Positions 26,836 to 40,350 of a stretch of DNA of 64,000 nt are shown here, piece by piece (position 1 is the first letter of the stretch; each line of letters opens with the position of its first letter). The DNA is from Larimichthys crocea (Eukaryota; Chordata; Actinopteri; Sciaenidae): contig NC_040032.1 of assembly GCF_000972845.2 (NCBI RefSeq), positions 13,152,002 to 13,216,001 of the forward strand, read 5' to 3'. The notes beneath the pieces were generated by a model, which had not been told where the DNA came from, did not search any database, and saw only the letters and a program-made list of their open reading frames with translations. The position numbers were made by a program, and so were the translations under genes.

Positions 26836-28942
26836 CATCCCTGAAAGGATAACACCTTGCAACAAAACCACAGAATCAAACAGAAGAAAGTTAAACACAG
26901 GAAATGATGTGTACTCTTGGAAAAATGGATTTGAAGAAGTTTTTTTTTTTTTTAAAGCCAACAGGTAGGTAATAAACAGAACAAAAGCACACTGTGGTTC
27001 CCACCACAAGAAAAAGTTAGACGCCACAGAAATGCAATGCCTGCGCCAGCCCACTTCAGCCTGCAAAGACGAAAACAATGTCTAATGAAAATATAATTTG
27101 TTCAAAGGAAAATAGCTTTTAGGGGAACAAATATCTAAATATGGGTTTTAGGAAGCAAATGAAAAACAGATCTTACGTAAGATTCAGCTGAAATGGGGGA
27201 ATCGAGGAACACAGCTTTCGTAAAATCAGAACCAGGTCTTGGTATACATAAATAAATAAAGTTCAACTGTTTGAACTGACTGATTTTTTTGCCTTCAATG
27301 TGAGTCGAGTGACATTCCTAAACTGTTTTCTATCAACTCTTTGAAGCAGACTGTACTTATCAGGGTTTACAGTGAAGGACAAAGCCAGCCCCTGGTGATA
27401 TATTGGACAGCGGGGAACAAAGAGAGATCCATCTTTGTCAATCTCCTACTTTACATGGTAACAGTATTGCTTATAACGGCCCATTTTTCACTCCATCTAA
27501 TCTCCTCACATCTTCCATTTCCTCCCACCCTCTCCTGTCAGATGGACGTTTAATGGCACTGACCAACCATTACTCATATTAATGCGCATTATCCGAGAAA
27601 TCACATCACTTTTTACAACCTGACTCTGGTTTGGTCATTAAAATTTTAGATCCATGCAGATTTTGGAGAGAAAGTTTGACTTCTTCTAACTTACAATGCC
27701 ATGAGAACTAGGCAGGAAGCACGACAGACTGTCAACTGCCCGACAGTATGTGACTGTGAATTCTGTTGAGACTTGGAAGTCGAATTTCCGCCACAGAACC
27801 GGAGACTGTGGTTTGCATTGCCTTCACGACTCCAACCAGAACCTCAACTAAGTAGCTTCAGTCGCCTTAATGTAACCAAAGCCAACCACAGAGGAGGTTA
27901 TCAATACACGTGGTGAAATGTACCAAAAGGTTGGGTAACCATGGAGGCCAAACATTAATGTTAACCTATCGTGTTTGACCTATCATTAGGCCCTGCACCA
28001 GCTATCATAAATCTGCTGACAGGCGACACCCTTCTCTAACCCTGACCTAATGTACCTTTAAGCTGCCGTTTAATCCCACCCTCACCCAAGCAAAGAGCTT
28101 GATGATTTGAAACCAGCCTCACTGACTTGCTAAGCGTTTTTTTTTTTATATCTGAATGCCATGGTCCACTCAGCCCAGCCACCATCCACGTTTATCTAGA
28201 CCAACCAGTCTTACAAAATGCCCCCAGAAACCTTTCCATTCTCAAAACAGAGAAAATGGTTCAATGGAGCCACTTTTTCCTGAACCTACACAATCAGAGC
28301 TTCTAAGCTGGCTATATACACACTTCTGTCAATGACACCGCCAGTTTAAATCATCAGGTAACTACACACTAGTTAACAACAGCCAGCTACAAACAAGTTC
28401 AGCCAATTAGAGAACTGAAGAAGCCTCTCCAGTTACCTAAGATAACCTTGAATGGACCCAGCCTGATCCTCCTCTGATTAGGCTCGGGTGGCATACAATA
28501 TAAATTTATTCAATTATTCACGTTATAAAATATATACAACATTATTAACTCATCTAGGAGTCACCTCCCGTTCTGAGACGATGCAGTGTAGTTACATTTC
28601 TGGGGAGGTGCAGTTTGAAGGGGTGTAGTTTAAGGGTCATAGGTCATAGCAGGACCCTTCTCGAAAAATGTTCCTTGATTTTTATACGTTTTTATACGAT
28701 TTTTTAAATTATTTATGACTGTCGACCGCTTCATATCTTCACTCTGTCGCTGACATGTAGAGGCGCAGTAGCAGTCCTCATTAGAGCGCAGCACACATGC
28801 AAAGCAGAACATCTGGACACTCGCAGCCCAGTCGGCTCAGTGTGGCAGGTGTGTATGAAAATGCACATATAAAATGCACAGAGAGATGTAAGTCACACTA
28901 AAGTCCTTAGGATCAAGTCCTGACTGTGCCTCCCACACACCA

Positions 28943-28949
<7 letters not shown>

Positions 28950-28974
<25 letters not shown>
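28950..28974. repeat. (CA)n microsatellite
   Basis: CA run after a CTCTCTC tract. Confidence 0.95.
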
Positions 28975-29114
28975 CGTCATCCATCTGCTTGGCCTTCACC
29001 GCAGCAGCATATGTCAGTGTTTGGATTGGAGAGCTGAGCTGAGCTCTCTGGCTCAGCCTTTCATCTGGTCCTTTGATGGGCCTTACTGGCTCATGCAGCT
29101 GTGGATGAGAAGGT

Positions 29115-29120
<6 letters not shown>

Positions 29121-29174
<54 letters not shown>
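29121..29174. repeat. (CA)27 microsatellite
   Basis: The longest pure CA run in the window, continuing imperfectly to about 29188. Confidence 0.97.
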
Positions 29175-29181
<7 letters not shown>

Positions 29182-29963
29182 GCACACACTTTATGCATGC
29201 ACTTTAAATGCAGGGGGGAAAAAAAGTAATTCAGTTCATCCCCTAGTGTTGTTCATTACACGGCAGAATATTCTTGGGAATAGTTGATTCGCATTGAAAA
29301 AAACAAGACAAATAATGTATTGAAGCCACATGCAGTGACTTAAGGCCATATTGCCAAATTGGAACCAAAAGATGTTATTCCGGTGACCTTTCAATGATTC
29401 ATTTCAGATCAAAATGTCTCTACTACCAACGCTTTGATCCTGCCATCTTCAAAACTAATGGAACTGTGATATATGAAGTCTCCAGAGGGGAGCATTTTAT
29501 TGATTTTAGTAAACCCGTGTGTGTATTCATGCAGTATATACATGAACACACAACGCCTCTCAAGCACAAGTTCCACAAGGACATTTACATGTCACGAGAA
29601 CCCCGAGCCTGACTAAACACAGCTCTGTAATAATATAATCTGTTCCCAGCTCTGCTGTCACAGCGTTTTAAAAGGGGGACAAGTATGCAAATAGATGTTT
29701 GCTAAGGTCACATTTGTCATGTTACAGCGTGTTCCCCCACCCATATTGTTATTCCTCATCAGAACTACAAGCCCCGAGGTATGAAAATGTGAACAAAATG
29801 AGCGCGGATGAAGGAAATCAGAAAAAAGTCGTCGCTACGACATCTGTGTCAAAATAGCAATTACACGCTGGCCTGATTCATAACGATAAACGCAGAGCTG
29901 GGTTATGGAGACCGTGAACGCCGTCTCATTGCGCCGAGGTCCCTGAATTCAATTACACTCGCA

Positions 29964-30003
29964 CACTCTCTCCCTCTCTTTCTTTCTCTGTCTCTCTCTC
30001 TCT
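29964..30003. repeat. CT-rich low-complexity tract
   Basis: Alternating CT and CTTT units, pyrimidine on the plus strand. Confidence 0.85.
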
Positions 30004-30072
30004 GGATGCTGGCGGCTCAATCAGGTGTGGAAACCTTGCTATCACTGATTTAACTGGAAGACCCAGTTTCCC

Positions 30073-30084
30073 TGTGTGTGTGTG

Positions 30085-30117
<33 letters not shown>
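30073..30117. repeat. (TG)n microsatellite with one interruption
   Basis: TG run broken once by TTG, phase-shifting the dinucleotide. Confidence 0.95.
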
Positions 30118-30120
<3 letters not shown>

Positions 30121-30554
30121 CACACTGTCAGAATGTCTCCAAAGCTACTCAACAACGCACTGAGCTGCCACTCAAAGCTCATCTGGACTGACAGTAAAGT
30201 CTCACGCAGCGGAGACAGCGGTCTCAGATCTGTCTCAGACTATCCTGTCTTTTCAGGATGTGGTTTAAATCCGGGCCGACGGGGAGAAACAGCAGCAAAC
30301 ATCTGCAAAGTGCTCTTGAGCAAGGCACTCGGGTCTAATCCCAGAGAGTCACAATTCAAGTGTGTTTCCTGTAAGTCCACAAGAGCTTAGCAACGTGCAT
30401 GAGGGCTCTCCTGCAGACATTCATGAGCCTGTTATGAATGCTTTGCATAATCCCGCAGACTTCGCTTGAGGGAATAACCCATCGATGATACAGTAATATT
30501 AAAAAATGGGAACGATACGGGAGGCCTTGCAATGTCTGCTTGTGATTTTCAGCA

Positions 30555-30830
30555 GCAGAATCTTGGAATGAAGAGCGTCCAGTTTGGTGGACACAGGGTT
30601 ACGTCTCTTATCTCTGCTGATGAAGTACTCCTGCTGGCTTCGTCGGGCAGTGACCTCCAGCGCACGCTGGGGGAAGTTTGCGGCTGAGTGGTAAGTGGTT
30701 GTGATGAGGGTCAGCACCTTGAAGTCTGAGGGAATGACACTCAGCAGGGTGGTGGGGGGGAAAAAACGGTGTGGTGTCTGCGGTCATGCGACAGGATGGT
30801 TCAAAGAGTGTCACAGAAAAATGTCTAGCA
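30555..30830 (+). mobile_element. LINE reverse-transcriptase fragment, broken
   Basis: Translated on the plus strand, 30570-30660 gives VQFGGHRVTSLISADEVLLL and ASSGSDLQRTLG. After a one-base shift come GKFAAEW, a stop, then VMRVSTLKSEGMTLSR. This is the palm region around the catalytic FADD motif of teleost non-LTR retrotransposons of the L2 kind. Here the motif reads SADE, and with the frameshift and stop it is a dead fragment. The open frames on the minus strand across it are shadows. Confidence 0.7.
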
Positions 30831-33800
30831 GTCCAAGTGGAGATATCTTAGGACGAAACAAGTAAATAAGATTTATTTTAGAATTTCTTTTGATTCTTTG
30901 GAGAATGTCAGGCGAGATTACAGATAAGAAACAGGTATAATGTTACAGGTAAAGGTTAAGCAGCGGTAGTACTCCAAAGTGTGAATATAATACTTTGTGA
31001 ATATGAAACAGGGTAGCAGGTGAATAAGAGCGTGCTCAAAAATCCTTTGTACTTTATTTTTGTTATCTCGACTCTGCGGGCAGAGAATATGCAGCAGCAA
31101 CCAGGTCACAGCTGCAAACCTATAATTTAGAGCGACCAACCAAAGGTGATTTAGTTTAACACTCCCGTTCTCTCTCTGCTGCAGGTCAAAGACAAAGACT
31201 CGGATAGAGAAGTGGTTTGAAGCAGTGAAGTCTACATATAATCCCTCCGTAATCCTCCACTCACGGCCGACTGTGATCCGCTGTCTTCCCTGGAGGAGAC
31301 TGAGAATACAGTCCTACCGGGCCTATCAGCTCGGTGCCATGATGAAAAGCACTATCTGATTTACTACTGCGGCTAATTGGAGCTCCGCTGTGCTAATTAA
31401 ATCAAGATGCCACCTGGCGTGTCACGTGTGTGTGTGTGTGTCCTAACACAGATGAAAACTTCCCCATTCATGTTTATGTAGATATTCCGGACGATATTCC
31501 AGTTGATTTTCCTTCCATATTCAAAAGGCAGACCGTCCCTAGTCTCATTTAAAAGCAACTGATAACATAAGAGCCTCGGCTGCCTGGGTGTCCTGAGCTC
31601 TCAGCAATCAGGACCATTTGAAAATGTCAGGCTCCCTTGTTAGCAATTCAAACAGGCAAAGAGGCAATTACGCCATTTTCATGTTTCCACCGAGGCCCTG
31701 CTGCCTCCGACACAACACCGTGCCCCCGTGTTTTAATACGGCCGACAGGAACATTACATTCCTCTGCTGCTATGAAAAACTAACCGAGCCATATTAATCC
31801 CCCCCCCTCCTCCTCCTTCACCAGCCTCCATTCACACCGCCTCCCTCTCCTATCTCTCTCAATCACCCTTATCTCTCTTTCTCTCCAGCCCTAAACCTCC
31901 TCTTTCATTTCAAAGACAGCCTATCATTTGGGAAACATGGCGGTATGATTGTGGCTTCCGCTGCAGGGGGAGAGCCGAATGCTATCATCACTCCCAGGGC
32001 CATAATCAATAGTGTCAGTAATGGCGATGGCGGGAGGAGAACAGTGGATTGCTGCTGGGTCCTCAAAGATCATATTGGAGGGCTTTGTCTTTTCTCTGGC
32101 TCTCCCCACAGTCCTGTTAAATTATTCTGCAGGCGTTCCCACTGTCAGCCTCCCTCCACCGAGGGCTGCAGGAGGGGAAACTCTATTCTGTTATAAAGAG
32201 TTTGGAGATCATGTCTTCTGCTGAAAGGCTTCCAGAGATATATTTATTGGCAAGGATGAGCTAGAACATCAAAACATTTAGACCACGAAAAGCGTGCATT
32301 CCAAATGTGCCAGTTAAGTAATAATCTGCGACGTTTTATCTTCCTATCGTCATTAATTGATGTAAAAATCTTCTTTTTACTGAAATTATGGGCATTTTGG
32401 TGCAGCCCGTAGCACTCAAGCCTGTACATAATGATTTAATATCACCTCCTATAATCCAATAAAAATGCCCCTGCCGGTGTTATTACCATATTTCTTAAAA
32501 GCTGGAATATTACGTTTCATATGCAGGACAGATTCTCAGAAACATTTTCACGGTGAAGGGATTTATTGCGAGCAGTATGTCTCACCAACATTTTGTGCTG
32601 CAGAGGAAGTAAATCAACACATGGAGAAAGACACACCAGAGGGATAAGCTCTCACTTTGAAAATCATTCCAGGTAGTAAATCAGACAAGCAATAATAATG
32701 ATCCAAGCTTGAGGTTCAACCTCAGTTTTAGTGCTGGTGAACCATCGCCACAGGAAAAGATGACTTCACAGCTGTGTCTGTTCAATCTTTGTGTTTTAGT
32801 TGACCTCTGGTGTCTTCTATATATTTATATCTTTCCTTCATAAAACATTTCATACTATTTATGGCTGGCTTTCGCTCAGCAGTAGTACAGCAAGTACTTG
32901 GCTGAAACAAGAACCCGGTACAGTCAATAGATAATGTACTTTTACTGGTAGTAAAGTATCATCAGCGTAAAATGTGTCCTCACAAAATCCTCATTGGCTT
33001 GTCTACTACCAGCGCACGTGTTGTGTTCATTGATTCGCTGAAGTTTATTAAACTCAATTCTAAGACTCAAATATATCTCAGATGTATTCACAAATTAGTA
33101 AATAGTTACAGGACTCTCAGGTCTAGAGTTGTTCTGTAAATAGTTTTCAAAAAAGTAAAGCAACTTCTTATCAGCCCATATCAATTTCAGGCTTGAATAA
33201 ATACATTCTGAGTGGGTTGCCCACATCCTGTTTAAGACCGGTCCATTCCGAGTACGCAACCGTATAATTCAGTTGGTTGAACAGATACGAATGCAGATAG
33301 AGACAATGCTGCATTTGCTCATTTGTACCTGCGATGGTCACACCGTGTGCAGCACGGGATTAGATTGTGGTTCTTCATGGCATGATGGAAGCGGCATTAT
33401 TATACTATCAACTTCTTTATTAAAATAACGTCTTTGTTGCACTAGAAACACACGGCAGGAGAGCAACTGTTGCTTGACGTTGCTCAGGTCACTTTCCATG
33501 TAGGACAGGTCTAGCTAAAACGAGACCCAAATATTCTGGGTCCCACTATCAATCAGGATTGAGATCTTAAGGATAATCATTTTAAACTAACCCTCTGACA
33601 AAATTCCACTATAATCCTTGATGCAATTAGCTCAGTTGTGATTTGAAGCTATTGTTGTCTCATTGAGTAAAAGCAAATCAAGTCCCTTGGCGTGCGAGGA
33701 GAAGCCCTCTGGGTTTTGTATTCCAGCACTGTGACATGTCATCGTTCAGGCCAGCACTGTATGAGCCATGAAGCTCCAGGCAAACTGCTGCTCTCTTGCC

Positions 33801-35269
33801 CCCCTGGCAGTGTTGAGAGGTGTGGAAGAGCAATCTGTTCTCACAGGGGAAGCCACAGAGAAAATAGGGCATCGCTGTCAAGACATGGAAGAAGCCACAG
33901 AGGACCTGCATGGGATTAGAGGCAAGCAGGCCCCAGGCCGCCTGGCTGCACCGGCTCAACATTGCAGAGTGCACTTAAAAATGTACTCAAACTACCTTGT
34001 AATGTTAACAGATGGCACCTTTTTGCCATGCTTTCATTACATCTCAATTCACATGTCCCCAGATGGAGCTTTTCAGCTCTGTGTGCAATTCATTTCCTCT
34101 GAGTGCTCTTACAAGACGACATTAGCACAGTCACCCCGGTAATGTGAGAAGTCAGCCGTCTCGAGTCGTGACAGCGGCGTACAGCCGTTGTAGTGTCAAG
34201 GTGTTTCTGGGCTTTCCGATCCTTTCATCATTAGCTGCGAGCGAGCCACGCAAGAAGAAGGCACCTGATTATTCAGCTGCGGAGCAGAACGGCTCCACAC
34301 CTCACAGCAGGAAGTGTTGTTTTTTTATAAACCACGGGGGGAAAAAAAAAAGCATTTCGACATTCTTGTCGGAGGACAGGGAAGAGGAGCCGGTGGTGGG
34401 AGGGGGCAGAGGGAGCAGAAAAGATACAATTTCACAGCTGAGCACGCCCGCTTGGTTCTCCAGTGTGACCAGGGAAGGATTTCACACCTGAGGTAATAAC
34501 AGAGCGGAGGTAGAAGATGGGATCAAATTTTTTACACCGCTATCCGTCTGTTTCTCTTCATCAGGGAAGATGGTGCTGCCCTTTACAAGGTCTTAAACTA
34601 GCACATACTTTAAAAAAGAAACAGTGTCTTCCATTCACTTAACTCCACTTGTGCTCATTTTTCCCCCTTTAGCCCCTTTTTCACCCGGTGACATCACGCG
34701 GTTCAAGGTGATTTTAGTATTTGTACTAAGTATTTCTGTGCTGCTCTCTAATTGTGTTTGGATTTCGGGGCTTTTTGTAGTCGCCTTCAACCTGCCTCGT
34801 CTACCTTGACTTCACTCGGTCTGTGTTACTACATTTTCCAGAACCTATAACAACCAGTGAACCAGCCTGACCCTGTCGGCTTCATTCGCTCTTTGTTACA
34901 TGATGACAATCATGAACTGATCAGTGGCGATATTGTTCTCAAAACGACCACCAAATTAGTTTTTTAGTCAAGAACAAAGTGGGTACTTAACACACGTCAG
35001 TGGCTGCATTGCACGGTCTACTGGGGCTATTGTAAGTTGAGAGACTCATATGTCTGCCTCTACCACAATGGGTTTCATTGTTGCATGTCAGAGAACCGGA
35101 GTCTACAGCCAGGCATGATGTTTACCGTGTTAACCATCTTACTTTAGTGCATTCACATGCTCGACATTTGTTCAAGTACAGCTGCTGCCGATGATGGAAA
35201 AGTCATTAGTTTTGCAAATATAGGTCCAAGTATTGGACAAATAAAAAAAATGTTGACTTGATGATTGCT
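30831..35269. other. intergenic, no gene recognised
   Basis: No frame over 124 codons and no recognisable protein. A repeat-free block at about 31540-31800 is a further candidate conserved noncoding stretch. Confidence 0.55.
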
Positions 35270-35600
35270 CTGAATGAAAAATGAAGGGATGACTGAAGTA
35301 TTACAATGCGGAGCATTAATGTCTGAACCAAAATTCATGGCGATCCATCCAATGGTGGAGCTATTTCTCTCAAAACCGCAAACCTCAAGTCAATCACCGA
35401 AGTCATTAGGATTCATGAATATCTGCTCTAATCCATCTCATGTGTTGATGCATTTCATAAGTTTCATTCAATTTCATCATAACGTCAGAGAATCACACAA
35501 GTCCCGTGGGTACCATGGACATCCGTACAAACTTTTAACGATATAATATTTCTTGAGAGTGGACCAAAGTTTTGGACCGACTGACATTTCCATTTCTATG
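35270..35600 (+). mobile_element. dispersed repeat, copy 1
   Basis: The segment around 35319-35370 (AATGTCTGAACCAAAATTCA then TGGCGATCCATCCAATGG) pairs with 38747-38800 in this window, and a more degenerate second piece follows near 35515-35590 (GTGGACCAAAGTTTTGGACC). This is a widespread fish repeat type that I cannot place in a superfamily. Confidence 0.6.
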
Positions 35601-36110
35601 CTAAACTATGTTGTCTTGGTTATTGAGTTATTGTACTATGACAATAAAGTTCAATCTAACCTCTAGTACCACAGCCATAGTAGGACACCTTTGCCATTTG
35701 ATATTAAGAGATCTAAACCAGATGAGAACTTTGATTTATCTCTATGAAAAAGACCCACAATCCATCCGCCAATGCAAAGTAAGCCGTGACAGAATTAAAA
35801 TCCTTCTATGTCAACTTTCCTTAAAAACTTTTATTTGCAAGAGGTATCACGATGACCTGATTCAAAGAAAAGGACTAAACACAACCTGCTAAACTGACAC
35901 ACACACACACGAGCAGAAACATACACATACCTGAACATCCATTCTCACCAACGATAATACATTTATGGACCCTCTCACCCTTTGACCTCGCTCCCTTCCA
36001 TCGTTATGCAGAAGCCATTTCAGCTCATTAGGTGTCAGTCAGTCAGGACACTAAACACAGTCCTCAGCTGAGAAATCAATCAGCCGTCTCTACGGGCCCA
36101 GCGGCAAATC

Positions 36111-36111
<1 letters not shown>

Positions 36112-36153
<42 letters not shown>
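36112..36153. repeat. (AC)21 microsatellite
   Basis: Pure AC run. Confidence 0.97.
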
Positions 36154-36155
<2 letters not shown>

Positions 36156-37433
36156 TATAGCTGCGGCGGAGGATAATTAAAACCCATAATTGCTTTTTAA
36201 ATCACAACGTTAATGACAAGATCTCTTTATTGTAATGCATTGTAATCATGCCATTAATATGGATATGACTGCAGCACTGGGAGCCATCTGTTTGGCTGAG
36301 GCAGCGCTGGACGTTTTCCAACAGACGTACTCATTTCAAGGACTGTATTTTGGCCGGCAACCACAGGCAACATAATCAATGTGAATGCCACCACCAGCGC
36401 TAGGAAACGAGGGACCCAAACTGATCCATCAATCACCTATTCAGACAATGTTTATTCAGCTTTGCCTCACTTCGCAGTTATTCACACTCACAGATGAAAG
36501 CTCTAATAAAAAAGATGGCAAGGACTGCAGAGCAATAGCACGGCACGGCACACAAAAAAAAAAAACAGGTTCTCTTTACACAGGGCTTTAGTGTTCGCTT
36601 TTGGTGAGGTAGGTGATTGCCTTGGGTTCCCTCTGGGTGAAATCAATTATACAAGCTTTTTTAAAAGGGCCCTCTTTGGTCTTCACAGGAATGCGCGAAG
36701 CAAGCAAGCTCCCGAGGTACCTAGCATTATTCCTTTTTATGTTTTTACATCAAACTTTCTCTTTCTTCTCAAACTTTTTCCGTACTCACTGCTAAAGTGG
36801 AAATGTGGGGCATTTGAGATGTTATTGCCAAACTTCAATTGCCCTCCCTTTTTCCTTCTCCGTATGACTAATGTATTTCCAGTACAAAAGCATATGTTGC
36901 TTTTTGAGAAACCCTGGTGCAAGCTCCTGAGTGCCGTCGCCTTGTTTGTGGTCGCTGGGGGAGCGGGAAGAGGGGACATGAACAAAAACTACTTCTTATT
37001 TCACCTTAGGGTATTTCTGGCAGCTTCACTTTGTGTTTTAGAATTAAAAGGAATGAAAAAGACTAACCCCTCGCTTTGTTGTGACATGAGTCTGTCTGTG
37101 AAAGTCTGGGGAGGCCAGCGGCTGGAGGAATGGGCATATGGGTTATTAAGGGGCATCCCAAGGGGGTGGGGGAGACAAAACTGGAGCTACATTTGTCCAA
37201 AGTCTTTAAAAGTACAGATGCTGGAGGAAAAAAAAATGCATTTGCATTTGAAATGTAGGACTCCAAAGGTTAATCAAAGTATAAAAAAAACATGCTTTTA
37301 AAGAAATCTGCATAACAAAGACTTATGCTTCTATGCCTCATTCCATTTACCAAATGTGTATTTTATTAATTCCAGTGATAGTCCAAGAGTCTAGACTAGA
37401 GAAGACTGTGGGATGTCGATGAAACTGCTCCGT

Positions 37434-37451
37434 TGATGATGATGATGATGA
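37434..37451. repeat. (GAT)6 microsatellite
   Basis: Six GAT units. Confidence 0.9.
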
Positions 37452-37915
37452 ATCCCAGACAGACTTCATGTGAGGGTGACTACAGACACGTTTCTCCGGT
37501 TCAGTCTTGTTAGTTACACAATGAAGAAAAGCTCATTTGGCGATGAACGCAAAAAGGCAACAGGGGCCCTTAAACTCATTGCACACAGCACTTACAGTTT
37601 TTCCCCGCACCTAATTTGCAACAGTTTCCTGGAGTTACAAAACTCTTGAAAGAGAACATTCCTGTTACATCTTCGAAGCATAGCTCGAAGCACAAGGGTA
37701 TGCAAAGCACATGCCACCGTCTGTCTGTTACATCTCTTGCCAGGCACTTTTAAACGTGAGTCTTTTTTACCTGCTGAAACATGGGTGCTTTGGGTCTTTT
37801 TTAGTCTGTGGTTAATTGGCAAGCCTGCCTACACTCCCTCAGAGCAAACGACAGTCTGCAGGGAGGAGGGCAACCAATGCATCGCATCTCATCTCTCTGC
37901 AGATTTCTTCATCTC

Positions 37916-38170
37916 TTGTAATTAATTGTATCTTTAAAGGAACAAAATGTAAATACGCCGCTGACACGTTGCCAATTAATTTTAAATTGCCGTCTTCCTG
38001 TCACTTTCTGCTCAACCGAGGGGGAAATCAAAAGTTTTTAGAGGCTTTTTTTGCGAAAGCTTTAACAGTGTCCCTTTGTTCCTAGCAACACATTGTGAAA
38101 AAAATGCATTCAGGCCTGACAAAGTGCTGCTGCTCCATGTAATCAATTCCCTCAGCTTCAACCAGCTGAA
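37916..38170. promoter_or_regulatory. candidate conserved noncoding element
   Basis: Repeat-free block with TTGTAATTAATTGTATC, GCCAATTAATTTTAAATTGC and CATGTAATCAATTCCC. Called only from motif density. Confidence 0.22.
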
Positions 38171-38659
38171 GAAGACGGGGCGGAGGAAAGATCTGAAAGA
38201 AACCAACCACCATCGCGCTTGTCTCTCGTTGTTCTTTGATCAGGGGGGAAAAAACAAGCTTCTTTTCACGTCAACAAAGTGTAGATAAAGAAGAAAAGCA
38301 TCTGATCTGCGCAGGACAAATGTTCATTCGCTTAGTTATGTAGTTCATAATTAAGAGGTCAGAAATCACTGACCTCCAGTCTGGGATCAGTGGAGTCGAA
38401 GAACCAAATCAACTACCACAAGTGCCCTGAAGCACTGATACATAATGAGGATACAAGCTCATGCAGACAAACTATTCATCTACCCGATAGTCACTCAACA
38501 AGAAGTGCTAACAAACCAAGTGGAAGCAATGGCCTGGTTACAATCCAACCATGGCTATGTACCTGGGTCAGAACCGAAGATGAGCTGAGAGGTGAAACGT
38601 CTTCGCGGATGCACGACCAAATCCAGTTGCCCCAGATTTCACCCTTCTCAAAGACTTAA

Positions 38660-38860
38660 ATAACAAATGTGAACCTCATGGTGGCTCTAGAGGATAAATG
38701 AGAGGATCACTAAAGTCAATAGCGTTCATCCTCTGGGGATCACCAATGTTTGTACCAAATTTCATGGCAATTCATCCAACAGTTGTTGAGACATTTCCGT
38801 CTAGACCAGAGTTACTGCCCATCCACGGAGCCTCGATAACTGCCTGGCTGAAGGTGAAGC
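38660..38860 (+). mobile_element. dispersed repeat, copy 2
   Basis: GGTGGCTCTAGAGGATAAAT, then TTCATCCTCTGGGGATCACC, then AATGTTTGTACCAAATTTCA and TGGCAATTCATCCAACAG. It matches the copy at 35319-35370 over about 35 bases with few changes, in the same orientation. Confidence 0.6.
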
Positions 38861-40319
38861 AGAAAAGCAACAAAAAGGCAAAACTATGAAAATGTTCAAG
38901 AATGATTCAGAATTCAAGTCTGTAAAAATCACAAATGAGACATCTGGTGCTTTTGTCTCAAAAAAAAAAATATACTGTACTGTGTGAGAAACCTTCCTTC
39001 CAAATTCAAACAGCAGGTTTGAAAAGTCAAACACCTGAAGAGCTACAGAGACAAACATCGTCCTTGTGGATGGCTTAGCAGTAGTCACAGCAGCATGTGG
39101 GTGTTTTACTGCATTATACCTGAAGTGCCTTTCTCTCGAAGAGCGCTGAGGCCAACAGGGACAGAATGCTCTGCTAACCTCAATGACTCTTGTAACAAGC
39201 TGAAGTGGGATTTTTCTGCCGCCTCTTAAGGGCTCGTCTTTTATTACTAGCAAGTAAACAGAAGCAAATAGACCTGTGATGTGAATTGAAAAAGCTGGAG
39301 GTAGTGTATACCTAGCTAAGTGCATTAAGTACGCCATTTAAGTGCTTCCCTCCGGCGTTCTCGGAGAGATTTCTTAAGAGGTAGAGGCATTGTTGTGGAA
39401 CTGTTTTCAATAAGGTTGGTGTTTACACATCATTGGCTAACGTGCAAAGAAAGAGACTAGACTGCAAATAAGAGAGTCGGCTCAAAGTCCACAGACCCTG
39501 CACTCAATCCCTATTACCATTATATGTCACGTAGATTTCTTAACATGAAGGTCTGTTTACCTCTATGGCCTCCAAATAACATGATTCTGTCCCTATACAC
39601 CAACAGAATTTGATTTGAAATAAATAATAAGTCACCTTTAGACATATACTCGTACGCTTACACGTCCTCCTAAGAGATAAATCTCTGGTGCCGGCGTGCT
39701 GACATGACGACTTATTTTAATAAGACAATCGGGAGCTTGAAAAAGCATCCTCATAAGCAGTGATCCTCTTAACCTCTTGTTTTAAAGAAAAATACAGCCA
39801 AAGTATTTTATCAACTTGCCTCAACGCGGCCTCACAGCTATTACCTGATTAGAGCGTCATGACTTGAGCTTGCACTTAGCAGATCAACGTAGTCATGAAA
39901 TATCTAAGGATGGAGCTGCTTGTTTGAATGTATAGAATGGATAAATTATGATCTGTCTCTTTGATATGCTGGAATACCATCAACACATGATCACGTGTCT
40001 GATGAAGTTGCAGCCAACCGATGCAGCCATTATGCAACAACTGCAGAGATTTCCCTCGTCCTGTCCTGATAGTGAGAGGACAGTAAGTTCTGAATTCATC
40101 TCTCTGCCTCCTCTGCATCCCCTGTTTTCTGCTTGTTTGGAAGTGTTTTTCAGTTTTCTAGTATTCTGGGTGCAAGGTGTTAGAAGCACAGTGGCAATGC
40201 CAGTGAAAACAAAACTGCTCTGTGATTTCACCCTCACTTGCTCCAGGCATCTCTCACGGCATCGGGAAACTGCAGCAGCACAATAAACTGCTGCAGAGTG
40301 CTTCATAAATCCCTCCACA

Positions 40320-40350
<31 letters not shown>

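Larger units (their letters stand above)
26836..30554. other. intergenic, no gene recognised
   Basis: Holds two CA microsatellites, a CT tract and an interrupted TG run. Apparent open frames across these are translations of the dinucleotides. Confidence 0.6.
35601..38659. other. intergenic, with a 236-codon frame of unknown status
   Basis: Contains the AC microsatellite at 36112, the longest open frame in the window (36591-37301, plus) and TAAT-rich blocks at about 36155-36290 and 37916-38170. No protein family is recognised. Confidence 0.5.

Noticed and set aside
28949..29287. Cys-Val and Thr-His repeat open frames on both strands
   Set aside because: Pure dinucleotide-repeat translations.
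38801..39337. 178-codon minus-strand open frame
   Set aside because: Partly antisense to a dispersed repeat and without recognisable motifs.
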